Below, in pieces: positions 16,619 to 25,738 of a DNA stretch of 64,000 nt. Source of the DNA: BOG-908 sp965198855 (lineage in GTDB: Bacteria > Pseudomonadota > Alphaproteobacteria > Acetobacterales > Acetobacteraceae); NCBI GenBank assembly GCA_965198855.1, contig CBDAPZ010000001.1:310001-374000 (forward strand), read 5' to 3'. The number at the start of each line of letters is the position of its first letter. Position 1 is the stretch's first letter. Below the pieces are notes generated by a model, which was given only the letters and a program-made list of their open reading frames with translations, ran no database searches and had not been told where the DNA came from. The position numbers were made by a program, and so were the translations under genes.

Positions 16619-17092
16619 CTAAGCGGCGACCTCGCCCGGACCCATCGACTTGATGAGATCGAAGACGCGTTTGCGGACGGCCGGATCGGTAATGCGGTAG
16701 TAGGCGCGCACCAGTTCCAGCGTCTCGCGCTTGGAGAGAGGATCATCCGCCATGCCGCCAAACTCGGCACGCTCGGCAAACCCGGCGATGTTGCTGTTGC
16801 TGAGCCCGTTTCCAGTGGAATCAGGCATGTCGTCGAAGAAGAAGCTGATCGGGACATCGAGGACGCGCGACAGATCATACAGTCGCGATGCACCAACTCG
16901 GTTAACACCACGCTCATATTTTTGGACTTGCTGGAAGGTTAATCCAAGCGCTTCGCCCAGGCGCTCCTGCGACATGCCCATCAACGTCCGACGCAAACGT
17001 ATGCGCGAACCGACATGCACGTCGATCGGACTGGGCCGATTTTCCCCGGCTTCGCTCGGAGAACCTTCAAATGCGGCTGCGTTACGAGACAT
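16619..17092 (-). CDS. XRE-family helix-turn-helix transcriptional regulator
   Basis: 157 residues. The HTH (about 30-85) reads VGSRIRLRRTLMGMSQERLG then EALGLTFQQVQKYERGVNRV, followed by SRLYDLSRVLDVPISFFFDD. This belongs to the widespread alphaproteobacterial family of single-HTH regulators that are often under CtrA control. The C-terminal third (ETLELVRAYYRITDPAVRKRVFDLIKSM, split across two stretches) matches the same family. The target genes are unknown. Confidence 0.9.
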   Translation of the reverse strand: MSRNAAAFEGSPSEAGENRPSPIDVHVGSRIRLRRTLMGMSQERLGEALGLTFQQVQKYERGVNRVGASRLYDLSRVLDVPISFFFDDMPDSTGNGLSNSNIAGFAERAEFGGMADDPLSKRETLELVRAYYRITDPAVRKRVFDLIKSMGPGEVAA

Positions 17093-17217
17093 CCAGACAG
17101 CTCTCTCACTACCCTGACCAGACTATCTGGCTGCGAAGGCATCTACCCATGCAACTGCGGATTGTCAATAAAGTTTTCGCTTTTGGGAAAGATATTCCAA
17201 TTTTTTGAACACTTCTT

Positions 17218-18774
17218 TCATACGTTTGTAACGGGTGAGCGCCTTAGAAGAGGGCGCCACAGGCCCAAGCCGCAACAAAGCAGAGAAAGGATTAAAGGTT
17301 CGGCAAGACCGCATCTGGCGAAAATGGTGCGCGGCAGATTTCCCGGCACTTTCGCCACGAGAACCCCGCGCTGGTCAAGGCCGAGTTGTGCCGTCACGAT
17401 CCCATGGGCGTCGATGACCGCGGAAATGCCCGTGTTGGCGGCGCGCAGCATCGGCAGCCCCTCTTCCACCGTGCGTAATCTTGCGGCGGCGAAATGCTGA
17501 CGAGGGCCGGCCGAATCGCCAAACCAGGCATCGTTGGTGATGTTCACCAGCAGCGACGGGCGATCGGCCTCGTCGACCACCTGGGCAGGAAAAATCGCCT
17601 CATAGCAGATCAGCGGTCCGATCGCAGGCAGCCCGGGCAGGTGCAGTGTCCGTATGCCAGGCCCGGGCGTAAAACCCTGCTCGCCCAGCATGAAATGCGC
17701 GTAGGACGGGAAATACTCGCCGTAAGGCACCAGATGCGCCTTGTCGTAGATGGCAGCGACCGCGCCCTGCGGTGTCACCGCCACCAAGCTATTATGCGCG
17801 ACCGTGGCACTCTCAAAACGCTCGGTGCCGGACAGGCTCATCACCGACGGCGCTGCGGCATCGGCCAATGCCAGGCGCGCGCCCTGGTCTTGCGCCAGGG
17901 CGTAGGGGCTTCCGGTCTCCGGCCAGATCACAATGGTCCGACCGTGGCCTGCTTCGGCGACACCCTTGCGGGTAAGCGCCAGCGCCTGGTCGAAGACATG
18001 GGCAACCCAAGCCGGGTCGCGGCCATGGTCACGGTGGTCTGCCTCGGAGATGTCGTTCTGCACGATCACCGCCGTAAGGCCGGTGGTGGGCGTCGCTCCC
18101 TGCAGCCTCGCCAGGCCTGCCCCCGCCCACAGCAGCAGGGCTGCGATACCGGCGAGCCGCCCGCGCCGCCCGAGGCCGAAACTGGTGCTGACCAGAATCG
18201 TCATCAGCGTAAGCCCATGTGCGCCCACCCAAGCTGCCGGCTGCATGAGCATGGCACCTAATGTGCCAGGCATTTCCCAGCAGCTCGCGAGCAGGTTCCA
18301 GGGAAACCCGCTGAGCACGAATTGCCGCGCCAGGTCGCCGAGAACCCAGCTTCCAGCCAGCACCAGCATGCGTGGCCAACCCGCTAAGGCAAGACGTGCC
18401 AGGCCGCACGGTATGGCGATGAACACCGCAAGCACGAGGGCCAGAAGCGGCACCGCGATCGGCACCGCCCACCAGAAATCCGCTGCCATCACCAGGATGG
18501 CGTTGGTCACCCAGTAGAGCCCGGCCATGTGGTGGAACAGGCCGAACGCCAGCCCCCGCCCGACAGCGCTCTTCCAGCCCGGGGCCCGTCCGATCAGCAT
18601 CAGCAGGCCGGGAAACGTGACAAACAGCAGCGGTACCAGCGTCAGCGGCGGCAGGGCGCCCGCAGCCACCACGCCAAGCACTCCCGCCGACACGTAGGCC
18701 CGCCCGCCGGTAGACCAACGATCCAGATGCGTCATCAGGCTGGTATGCGAGGGGGCCCAGGCGGCCCGGATCAT
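17218..18774 (-). CDS. lnt: Apolipoprotein N-acyltransferase
   Basis: The last enzyme of bacterial lipoprotein maturation, adding a third acyl chain to the N-terminal cysteine at the periplasmic face of the inner membrane. 518 residues: about six membrane helices in the first 200, then a nitrilase-like domain. The catalytic triad is visible as Glu in WPETGSPYAL, Lys in YDKAHLVPYGEYFP and Cys in LICYEAIFP. The ATG at 18774 forms ATGA with the olsB stop, so fur-olsB-lnt are translationally coupled; an internal ATG at 18735 is an alternative. Confidence 0.95.
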   Translation of the reverse strand: MIRAAWAPSHTSLMTHLDRWSTGGRAYVSAGVLGVVAAGALPPLTLVPLLFVTFPGLLMLIGRAPGWKSAVGRGLAFGLFHHMAGLYWVTNAILVMAADFWWAVPIAVPLLALVLAVFIAIPCGLARLALAGWPRMLVLAGSWVLGDLARQFVLSGFPWNLLASCWEMPGTLGAMLMQPAAWVGAHGLTLMTILVSTSFGLGRRGRLAGIAALLLWAGAGLARLQGATPTTGLTAVIVQNDISEADHRDHGRDPAWVAHVFDQALALTRKGVAEAGHGRTIVIWPETGSPYALAQDQGARLALADAAAPSVMSLSGTERFESATVAHNSLVAVTPQGAVAAIYDKAHLVPYGEYFPSYAHFMLGEQGFTPGPGIRTLHLPGLPAIGPLICYEAIFPAQVVDEADRPSLLVNITNDAWFGDSAGPRQHFAAARLRTVEEGLPMLRAANTGISAVIDAHGIVTAQLGLDQRGVLVAKVPGNLPRTIFARCGLAEPLILSLLCCGLGLWRPLLRRSPVTNV

Positions 18775-19646
18775 TCCAGGGCGTCGCGCAGCTGGCGCTC
18801 GTAATGTCGGTAATATTTGTCGGTGATCAGATCCGTCTTCACCACGATGGCGACATCGGTGGTGTTGAACTGAGGGTCGATCACGGCACCGTCGCCGATG
18901 AAACAGCCGAGACGGAGATATCCCTTGATCAGCGGCGGCAGGCCGCCGAGCGCGCGACGATTATCCACGTCGTCGGGGTCCATGCGGCGCATCTCTACAT
19001 AGCGGTCGGGCAGCGCACGCGGGCGCAGGGCAGGCGGGGCGAGATGGTTGTTATAGAGATAGGTAAGCTCGGCCGCCCACTGGTCGGGGTCAGTGCCGGG
19101 CAGGCTGGCGCAGCCGAACATCAGGTCGATGCGGTGGCGATAGACATAGGCGGCAATCCCGCGCCACAGCAGCTGCATCACCATGCGGTTGCGATAGGCG
19201 GTGTGGACGCAGGAGCGGCCCAGCTCCAGCAGCTTGCCCTGGAAGGTGATCAACGTGGAGATGTCGTACTCGTCGTCCGAGTAGAAACGGCCCACCTGCT
19301 CGGCGGCGGATTGCTGGATCAGCCGGTAGGTGCCGACCACGCCCTCAGGTCCCGGCCCGAGCGCATGATCGACCACGAGGAGATGATCGGCCACGGCATC
19401 GAAGGCATCCACGTCGCGCGCCTGGGAACGCACGGTGGCCGAAGGCTCGGCGCTCATTTCCTCATAGAACACGCGCCAGCGCAGCGCCTGCACGGCGTCG
19501 ATCTCGGCCTCGGTCTCGGCGATGCGCACGCCCAGATGCCCGGCGCGCAACTCGCCGAAACCCGGCCCGTCATCCGGACCAAGCACCGCGCCTTCGCGGA
19601 CAAGTCCGCCGAAATGGCTGGCGGCGATGGCTCGTTCGGCAGTCAT
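18771..19646 (-). CDS. olsB: L-ornithine N(alpha)-acyltransferase, OlsB type
   Basis: A GNAT-fold acyltransferase moving a 3-hydroxyacyl chain from acyl carrier protein to ornithine, the first step of ornithine-lipid synthesis. 291 residues. Matching blocks are AVQALRWRVFYEEM, FDAVADHLLVVD, GKLLELGRSCVHTAYRNR, LMFGCASLPGTDP and LPPLIKGYLRLGCFIGDGAV. The partner OlsA is not in the window. The start overlaps the fur stop by ATGA and the stop overlaps lnt by ATGA. A hemolysin-like label used for this family is misleading. Confidence 0.9.
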   Translation of the reverse strand: MTAERAIAASHFGGLVREGAVLGPDDGPGFGELRAGHLGVRIAETEAEIDAVQALRWRVFYEEMSAEPSATVRSQARDVDAFDAVADHLLVVDHALGPGPEGVVGTYRLIQQSAAEQVGRFYSDDEYDISTLITFQGKLLELGRSCVHTAYRNRMVMQLLWRGIAAYVYRHRIDLMFGCASLPGTDPDQWAAELTYLYNNHLAPPALRPRALPDRYVEMRRMDPDDVDNRRALGGLPPLIKGYLRLGCFIGDGAVIDPQFNTTDVAIVVKTDLITDKYYRHYERQLRDALE

Positions 19647-20131
19647 CCTGATGCTCCGTTCGCGCTCTGCTCGGCGGCTAAGATATCGGCAGGGTCGGCC
19701 GGCTTGGCGCTTCCCTTTGCGGCCGGCTGCACCCGCCGGCCATAAATCTCCAATCGGGTCGATACCAGCTCAAAACCGAGCCGTGCCGCGATCTCGTTCA
19801 TCAGAGTCTCGTGCTCGGCACCCTCGAATTCGATGACCCGGCCGCTGTCGATGTCGATCAAATGATAGTGGCGGCCATGCTCGGTCGGCTCGTAGCGAGC
19901 GCGACCGCCGCCGAAATCACGCCGCTCGAGGATGCCGCGCTCCTCCAGTAGGCGCACCGTACGGTAGACGGTGGCAATCGAGATACGGCCATCCAGTGCT
20001 GAGGCACGACGATACAGCTCCTCCACATCAGGATGATCCTCGGCCTCGGACAGAACGCGGGCAATGACACGGCGCTGACCGGTCATCTTCAGCCCGTGCT
20101 CGACGCAGATGCGCTCGATGCGCGATTCCAT
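19643..20131 (-). CDS. fur: Fur-family transcriptional regulator
   Basis: A winged-helix metalloregulator of 162 residues. The DNA-binding half has GLKMTGQRRVIARVL, then RISIATVYRTVRLLEERGIL. The metal half carries HYHLIDIDSGRVIEFEGAEHE. The CxxC zinc pair of classical Fur is replaced by IDIDSG, as in alphaproteobacterial Fur/Mur proteins, so it may sense manganese or iron through histidine and acidic ligands only. It heads a coupled fur-olsB-lnt unit. An Irr assignment is disfavoured because the histidine cluster of Irr is missing. Confidence 0.88.
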   Translation of the reverse strand: MESRIERICVEHGLKMTGQRRVIARVLSEAEDHPDVEELYRRASALDGRISIATVYRTVRLLEERGILERRDFGGGRARYEPTEHGRHYHLIDIDSGRVIEFEGAEHETLMNEIAARLGFELVSTRLEIYGRRVQPAAKGSAKPADPADILAAEQSANGASG

Positions 20132-20218
20132 CGACTCTCCCTGTGCCCGCAGGGTGGGGCGTAGCCGATCCGGACGCCGTTTGTCGATAACCCCTGGGCC
20201 TTAGGGAACCATTCGGCG

Positions 20219-21787
20219 TCAATGCCGGCCGGTGTCACGGCCGCGCAAGGGGATCTCCGGCATCGTGGCCAGGATCGTCAATGCCGCAAGCGTGCACAGT
20301 GCAGCGGCCCCGAACGTCAGCGAGAGAGCATGGCCATAGGCGATCGACAAATCGGCCTGCATGGCGGCGGGCAAAGCGCGTATCTGCGAAAGACCGAGAT
20401 TGCTCAGGCCGACCTTCTCCCCAGCCGGCAGCCAGGCCCGCAGCGTGCCGGCCAGGATGGTGCCGGACATGGCGACCCCGAAAGCCACACCCAGCGAGCG
20501 GAAGAACGTCGAAGTTCCGGTGGCCACCCCGAGATCGGCGATCACCACCGCGTTCTGTATGGCGGTGGTGACGTTGGGCAGGGTCATACCCATACCCGCG
20601 CCAAGCCCCACCAGCCAGGCATCGACGATGTTGGCGCTCGAACCATGAGCGGCGGCCACGCTCATGCCGGCGAGGCAGAAGGTCGACAGGCTCATGCCGA
20701 TAAGCGGGTAGATCTTGTACCGGCCAGTGCGCGAGACGAGCCGGCCGCTCACCATCGAGGTCACGATTAGCCCGCCCATGTTGGGCGCCATGCGCAGCCC
20801 GGCCTCGGTGGCCGACGCGCCATGCACCACCTGGAAGAACAGCGGGACGAACACCAGCGCCCCGAACATCGCCATCATCGCCAGGCTGACGCCCGCAACA
20901 CCACGCAGGAACACGCGGTTGCGGAACAGCCGCGGGGGCAGAGCAGGTTCCGGAGCCTGCAGTTCCACCGGCACCAGCAGCACCCATTGTACCGCGGTTG
21001 CCGCAGCAAGGCTCAGTACCGGCAGCGAGATCCAGGGATAGACGGTGCCGCCCCAGCTCAGCGCGAGGAGGGCAGTGCAGGTGCCGCCGATCAGCAGGCC
21101 GAATCCGGCGAGATCGATTCGCAGCGAGCGTTTCTGCTGATGCGGCCGCAGGAAGAGCGCCAGGATCACCACCGCGACCGCGCCGATCGGCAGGTTGATG
21201 TAGAAAATCCACGGCCAGGTGAACCAGTCGGTGATCACCCCACCCAGCAGAGGCCCGGCGATGCTGCACACGGCAAACACCGATGCGATGGTGCCCTGGT
21301 AGCGACCGCGTTCGCGCGGCGGCACCACATCGGCGACGGTGGTCTGCGACAACGTCACCAGCCCGCCCGCGCCGAGGCCTTGCAGGGCGCGGGCCCCGAT
21401 CAGCCAGCCCATGCTGTGGGCTGACCCGCAGAGCATGGACCCGAGCAGGAACAGACCGATGGAGACGAAGAACGCCGGCCGCCTGCCATACTGATCGGAG
21501 AGTTTTCCGTAGAGAGGCGTCACCGCGGTCGAGGCCAGTGCAAACGCGGTGACCACCCAGGAGAGATGCGACAGCCCGCCGAGGTCGCTCACAATGCGCG
21601 GCAGCGCAGGCCCCACGATGTTGCCATCCAGCGAGGACAAAGTGAGCGCGATCATGATGCCGAAAAATACCCGCCGCACTTCCGCCGGCGTAGCCGGCGG
21701 CGGCAACGTGCTCGAGGGTATCAGGGTGGAAGCGGCCATGTCGTCGAGTTGGGCTGCGCCACCAGGACCGGTCTCTTCCAGCGTCAT
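20219..21787 (-). CDS. DHA2-family (EmrB/QacA) MFS multidrug exporter
   Basis: About 522 residues and 14 predicted helices, a proton-driven exporter of drugs or toxic metabolites. The first helices read FFGIMIALTLSSLDGNIVGP, then WVVTAFALASTAVTPLYGKL with SDQYGRRP as the loop 2-3 motif and GARALQGLGAGGLVTLSQT. The start ATG at 21787 forms ATGA with the upstream dienelactone hydrolase stop, so the two are coupled. No adjacent membrane-fusion (EmrA) gene is seen. The overlap with a hydrolase suggests export of a hydrolysis product or of the hydrolase substrate, but this is inference. Confidence 0.92.
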   Translation of the reverse strand: MTLEETGPGGAAQLDDMAASTLIPSSTLPPPATPAEVRRVFFGIMIALTLSSLDGNIVGPALPRIVSDLGGLSHLSWVVTAFALASTAVTPLYGKLSDQYGRRPAFFVSIGLFLLGSMLCGSAHSMGWLIGARALQGLGAGGLVTLSQTTVADVVPPRERGRYQGTIASVFAVCSIAGPLLGGVITDWFTWPWIFYINLPIGAVAVVILALFLRPHQQKRSLRIDLAGFGLLIGGTCTALLALSWGGTVYPWISLPVLSLAAATAVQWVLLVPVELQAPEPALPPRLFRNRVFLRGVAGVSLAMMAMFGALVFVPLFFQVVHGASATEAGLRMAPNMGGLIVTSMVSGRLVSRTGRYKIYPLIGMSLSTFCLAGMSVAAAHGSSANIVDAWLVGLGAGMGMTLPNVTTAIQNAVVIADLGVATGTSTFFRSLGVAFGVAMSGTILAGTLRAWLPAGEKVGLSNLGLSQIRALPAAMQADLSIAYGHALSLTFGAAALCTLAALTILATMPEIPLRGRDTGRH

Positions 21788-22611
21788 GCGACGCCGTTTT
21801 TCCTGAACCAGTCCAGCATGAGCGCCCAACCCTTTTCGGCATCTGCCTGATTATAGCTTTCGCGATAATCGGCGTGGAAGCCGTGGCCCGCATCGGGAAA
21901 CACCACGATGTTCACCTGGTGGCCGGCATCGGTGGCATTATGCGCCGCCACCTGCACGTCGGCCTGCGAAATGGATGTGTCCTTGCCGCCATAAAGCCCC
22001 AACAAGGGGCAATGCAGGGAGGCGGCAAGCTCGGTGGGCGTATGCGGCTGGATCTCGGAGACCGGCCCCTTCACCGGGCCATACCAGGCGACCGCGGCCT
22101 TCAGCTTCGGACTGTGCTCGGCATACAGCCAGGCATCGCGGCCGCCACGGCAGAAACCGGTGACGCCGGTTCGCCTGCCATCTCCGCCATTCTCCACCGC
22201 CCAGAGAAGTGTGCTGTCCAGATCGGTCAGCATGATGCCGTCCGGCGCCTTGAGGATGATGTCGGTCATGATCTTGTTGTGGTCAGTGTATTGCGACGGG
22301 TCGCCGATGCGCGCGTAGAGCTCTGGTGCGACCGCCATGTAGCCGAGCTTGGCGAGGCGGCGGCAAACGTCCTTGATGTAGTCGTGGACCCCGAAGATCT
22401 CCTCGATCACCAGCACCACAGGAAATGGGCCGGCGCCCTGCGGCTTGGCAAAATAGGCAGGCAGATGGCCGTCGGAGACGGGGATCTGCGCTTCGCCGGC
22501 GGCAAGGCCATTGGTGTCGGTATTGATCGGCGCAGTGGCAGCGCGGGCGACGGCTCGGGTAATGCCGGTGATCAGAGTGGTCATGACGAAGGTTCGGCGG
22601 CTGACGGACAT
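21784..22611 (-). CDS. Tat-exported dienelactone hydrolase family protein
   Basis: An alpha/beta hydrolase of 275 residues. The nucleophile Cys is in GFCRGGRD, the Asp in GGKDTSIS and the His in DAGHGFHAD, the dienelactone hydrolase triad. A twin-arginine signal (SRRTFVMTTLITGITRAVARA, starting at residue 4 with SRRTFV) indicates export to the periplasm, unusual for an enzyme acting on dienelactones in aromatic degradation. The start ATG at 22611 precedes that signal; the longer frame to 22683 is not used. Coupled to the DHA2 exporter by ATGA. Confidence 0.88.
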   Translation of the reverse strand: MSVSRRTFVMTTLITGITRAVARAATAPINTDTNGLAAGEAQIPVSDGHLPAYFAKPQGAGPFPVVLVIEEIFGVHDYIKDVCRRLAKLGYMAVAPELYARIGDPSQYTDHNKIMTDIILKAPDGIMLTDLDSTLLWAVENGGDGRRTGVTGFCRGGRDAWLYAEHSPKLKAAVAWYGPVKGPVSEIQPHTPTELAASLHCPLLGLYGGKDTSISQADVQVAAHNATDAGHQVNIVVFPDAGHGFHADYRESYNQADAEKGWALMLDWFRKNGVA

Positions 22612-22692
22612 GGTTGGCTCCAGGACATCGCGATACCGGGTTAAGCGGCAAGCCGGTGGGCGGGTTGCCGCTGGGCAACCCACCCCACCCGT

Positions 22693-23907
22693 TCAGCTCA
22701 TCGCCGCTCGCAGGTTTTCGTCGATTTTGGCCAGGAAGTTCTGGGTGTTCATCCAGGGCTGATCCGGGCCGATCAGGATCGCGAGGTCCTTCGTCATCGC
22801 GCCGGACTGCACCGTCTCCACGCACACCCGCTCCAGCGTCTCGGCAAACCGGGTCACCTCCGGCGTTTCGTCGAAACGGCCGCGATACACCAGGCCGCGC
22901 GTCCAGGCGAAGACCGAGGCGATTGGGTTCGTGCTCGTCTCGCGGCCACGCTGGTGCTCGCGAAAATGCCGCGTCACCGTACCGTGCGCCGCCTCGCTTT
23001 CCACCGTCTTGCCGTCCGGGCTCAGCAGCACGCTCGTCATCAGCCCCAGCGAGCCGAAGCCCTGTGCCACGATGTCGCTCTGCACGTCGCCGTCATAGTT
23101 CTTGCAGGCCCAGACATAACCGCCGGACCATTTGAGCGCGCTGGCGACCATGTCGTCGATCAGGCGGTGCTCGTAGGTCAGCCCGCGCTGCTCGAACTTG
23201 GCCTTGAACTCGGTGTCGAACACGTCCTGGAACACGTCCTTGAACATGCCGTCATAGGCCTTGAGGATGGTGTTCTTCGTCGAGAGATACACGGGATAAT
23301 CGCGCAGGAGGCCATAATTGAAGCTGGCGCGGGCGAAGCCTTCGATGCTGGCCTTGGTGTTGTGTATGGCCAAAGCGACACCCGGGCCTTTGAAATCATG
23401 CACCTCGAAGCGCAGCTCCTCGCCGCCATCGGCGGGTTCATAGAGCAGGGTCACCTTGCCCGGGCCCGGGATCTTGGTTTCAGCGGCGCGGTAGATGTCG
23501 CCGTAAGCGTGGCGGCCGATGACGATCGGTTTGCTCCAATGCGGCACCAGGCGCGGCACGTTGTTGCAGATGATCGGCTCGCGGAAGATGGTGCCGTCGA
23601 GGATGTTGCGGATGGTGCCGTTCGGACTGCGATACATGCGTTTGAGACTGAACTCGTGCACGCGCGCTTCGTCGGGCGTGATGGTGGCGCATTTTACGCC
23701 CACACCGTATTGCTTGATGGCGAGGGCGGAATCGACCGTAACCTGGTCGTCGGTGGCGTCGCGATGCTCTATACCGAGGTCGTAGTACTTCAGGTCGATA
23801 TCCAGGTAAGGCAGTATCAGCTTATCCTTGATGAAGCCCCAGATGATCCTGGTCATCTCATCGCCGTCGAGTTCGACAACCGGCGTCTTCACCTTGATCT
23901 TGGCCAT
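22693..23907 (-). CDS. icd: NADP-dependent isocitrate dehydrogenase
   Basis: Converts isocitrate to 2-oxoglutarate in the TCA cycle. 404 residues, type II (eukaryote-like) IDH as in many alphaproteobacteria. It starts MAKIKVKTPVVELDGDEMTR at 23907 behind AAAGGATAC; the frame runs to 24168 but the extension is not homologous. Key blocks are KRMYRSPNGTIRNILDGTIF, KCATITPDEARV, NYDGDVQSDIVAQGFGSLG and HGTVTRHFREH, and NPIASVFAWTRGL. Confidence 0.96.
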   Translation of the reverse strand: MAKIKVKTPVVELDGDEMTRIIWGFIKDKLILPYLDIDLKYYDLGIEHRDATDDQVTVDSALAIKQYGVGVKCATITPDEARVHEFSLKRMYRSPNGTIRNILDGTIFREPIICNNVPRLVPHWSKPIVIGRHAYGDIYRAAETKIPGPGKVTLLYEPADGGEELRFEVHDFKGPGVALAIHNTKASIEGFARASFNYGLLRDYPVYLSTKNTILKAYDGMFKDVFQDVFDTEFKAKFEQRGLTYEHRLIDDMVASALKWSGGYVWACKNYDGDVQSDIVAQGFGSLGLMTSVLLSPDGKTVESEAAHGTVTRHFREHQRGRETSTNPIASVFAWTRGLVYRGRFDETPEVTRFAETLERVCVETVQSGAMTKDLAILIGPDQPWMNTQNFLAKIDENLRAAMS

Positions 23908-24167
23908 CCGTGTATCCTTTAGCACCTGCGGTATAGAACCGCCGTGTTTGCCCCGGTGAGCAAGGGTGAGCAAGCGGGCGTGGCGGGATGCAGCACCCCC
24001 ATAGGCATGAAACGCCGTGCAGATATTGCCCGGCCGTGCTCCGGCGCGGGTATTCCTCGCGGTCTCATCAAATAACAACCTGTAATTGCAGCAAAGTTTA
24101 TGTTGCAACCGTGGCATAGGCCTTGCGTTGAGTCCGGGTAAGCGCGCGCTCAAGCAATGGAGGCCCA

Positions 24168-24566
24168 ATGACAGACAGACATACCGCCAGAGCTAAAGAC
24201 CCGCCGCAGGACTGCCTGACGCCGGGCGACCGCGCCCTGTTGAACGCCGTATTCGGCTGGCACATGCCCGGCGCCGCGCTGACGTCGCCGGCCGTGCAAT
24301 TCGGTGGCAAGCCGGTTCTGATACCTCTCATGGCTTGGGTGATCGCCGATGCGCGCCGCCACGGCGAGGTCGATGGCGAAATCACGCCGCGTCTATTCAC
24401 TGCGGCGGCTGCGGTGGTCAACCGATCGCCCACGCCGGCGCTGCATCTGAATTCGGTTCAGATCGAGCGAGGCTTGCGGCATCTCGCGACCGTCGATCCG
24501 ACGGCGAGTGCCGGGTTGCTGAGCGCCTTCCTCAGCGCTGGTAGGGCAACGGCAGCAGCAGGCTGA
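24168..24566 (+). CDS. Hypothetical protein
   Basis: 132 residues, no recognised domain, no membrane helix. It begins at an ATG (24168) 5 bases after AATGGAGG, a good ribosome site. Alanine-rich C-terminal half. The 260 bases upstream separate it from icd on the other strand. The 3' end overlaps the convergent cytidine deaminase gene by about 35 bases. I do not recognise it. Confidence 0.6.
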   Translation: MTDRHTARAKDPPQDCLTPGDRALLNAVFGWHMPGAALTSPAVQFGGKPVLIPLMAWVIADARRHGEVDGEITPRLFTAAAAVVNRSPTPALHLNSVQIERGLRHLATVDPTASAGLLSAFLSAGRATAAAG

Positions 24567-24957
24567 CCGGCACGCGCATCAATCCGCCGGCGCCGGGCAC
24601 GATCACGTCGGCGTCGGGATCGAAGTCGGTCAGCAATTCCCGGCATGCGCCGCAGGGCGGCACCACGGCGATTTCCTGCAAGGTTTCGTGCTCCTTCGGA
24701 TGGCGCACGGCGACGACGCAGGCGATGGTGCCGTCGCCTTCCAGCAGCACGCGCCCGACAGCGATAGCTTCGGCGCAGATCTGCATGCGGCCGACGGTGG
24801 CGCCGAGATGCAGCCCGGTCCAGATACGTCCATCCCTGCTCCGCACGGCGGCTGCGACCATGTGCCAGAAAGGCTTGTAGTGTTTGGCGATGACCGCCCG
24901 CGCGGCTTCCACGAGTTCCACGTCATCATCGGTAAGGGGCGTCGTACTCGGTATCAT
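24532..24957 (-). CDS. Cytidine deaminase-like zinc hydrolase
   Basis: 141 residues from the ATG at 24957. The zinc site is visible as CAEAIAVG (Cys and catalytic Glu) and VPPCGACRELLTDF (PCGxC), with RIWTGLHLGATVGRMQICAE preceding it. This fits small cytidine deaminases or the related blasticidin-S deaminase group, used in pyrimidine salvage. The open frame continues upstream to 25137, over the divergent RluA-type gene, but that part looks like noise. Substrate specificity is uncertain. Confidence 0.82.
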   Translation of the reverse strand: MIPSTTPLTDDDVELVEAARAVIAKHYKPFWHMVAAAVRSRDGRIWTGLHLGATVGRMQICAEAIAVGRVLLEGDGTIACVVAVRHPKEHETLQEIAVVPPCGACRELLTDFDPDADVIVPGAGGLMRVPVSLLLPLPYQR

Positions 24958-25015
24958 CGTCGTGCAAGTATATGCGCCACCGGATGAATTGAACATGATG
25001 AGCAAGCGACCAGAC

Positions 25016-25738
25016 ATGACGGGTGGGGTGGGGGCTCGGGGGGACCTTCGAAGCGTATGCGCCTCGCCCCACGCGGCACGATCCCCCCAACCTTTCGCTT
25101 GTCTGTTTCGCTGCGAAAACTTTGTGGTCATCGACAAGCCGGCCGGCCTTCCCGTGCATCCCGGCCCTTCCGGTGGCGCCTCCGTCGAGGATTTCTTCCC
25201 TCAGCTGAGCCGTCGCCGCGACGGCCCGTGGCTCGCCCATCGCCTGGACACCGACACCTCCGGCTGTCTGGTAATCGCCCTGCGTCGTGCGGCGCTGCAT
25301 GCGGCACAGGCGGCGTTTGCGGCTGGACGGGTGGAGAAGGTCTACTGGGCGATCGTGGAGGGGGTGCCGTCGGCGGATGCCGGTGTGATCGAGGCTGGTT
25401 TATGCAAACACAGCACGCGCGAAGCGGGCTGGCGGATGGTGGTCGATCCGACCGGGCAGTCTGCGGTGACGGCGTGGCGGCTGCTTGGACGTGGCGCGGG
25501 GAAAAGCTGGCTGGAGTTACGGCCGCGCACCGGGCGGACGCACCAGATACGTGTTCATTGCGCGCATCTCGGTCATCCGCTGCTAGGCGATCCGATCTAC
25601 GGGCGCGGGCAGGGGCGGCTGCAATTACTGGCGCGAAGCATCGTCTTGCATCTCGAGCCGCAGCTTGCAGCAGTGGCGGAGCCGCCGGCGGACATGCTTG
25701 GCCATCTGCGTGACATCGGGGATTACCGTATCGGCTGA
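25016..25738 (+). CDS. RluA-family pseudouridine synthase
   Basis: About 240 residues. The active-site motif HRLDTDTSGCLVIA holds the catalytic aspartate, VIDKPAGLPVHPG is the family amino-terminal signature and RTGRTHQIRVHCAHLGHPLLGDPIYG is diagnostic of RluA-type enzymes (two adjacent blocks). No S4 domain is present. The start is uncertain: in-frame ATGs lie at 24995-25016 and the first recognisable homology starts near residue 35. Target site (rRNA or tRNA) cannot be told. Confidence 0.86.
   Translation: MTGGVGARGDLRSVCASPHAARSPQPFACLFRCENFVVIDKPAGLPVHPGPSGGASVEDFFPQLSRRRDGPWLAHRLDTDTSGCLVIALRRAALHAAQAAFAAGRVEKVYWAIVEGVPSADAGVIEAGLCKHSTREAGWRMVVDPTGQSAVTAWRLLGRGAGKSWLELRPRTGRTHQIRVHCAHLGHPLLGDPIYGRGQGRLQLLARSIVLHLEPQLAAVAEPPADMLGHLRDIGDYRIG

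Noticed and set aside
20235..21893. 552-residue second reverse frame at the DHA2 exporter
   Set aside because: Out-of-phase translation of the exporter gene, arginine/glycine-rich.
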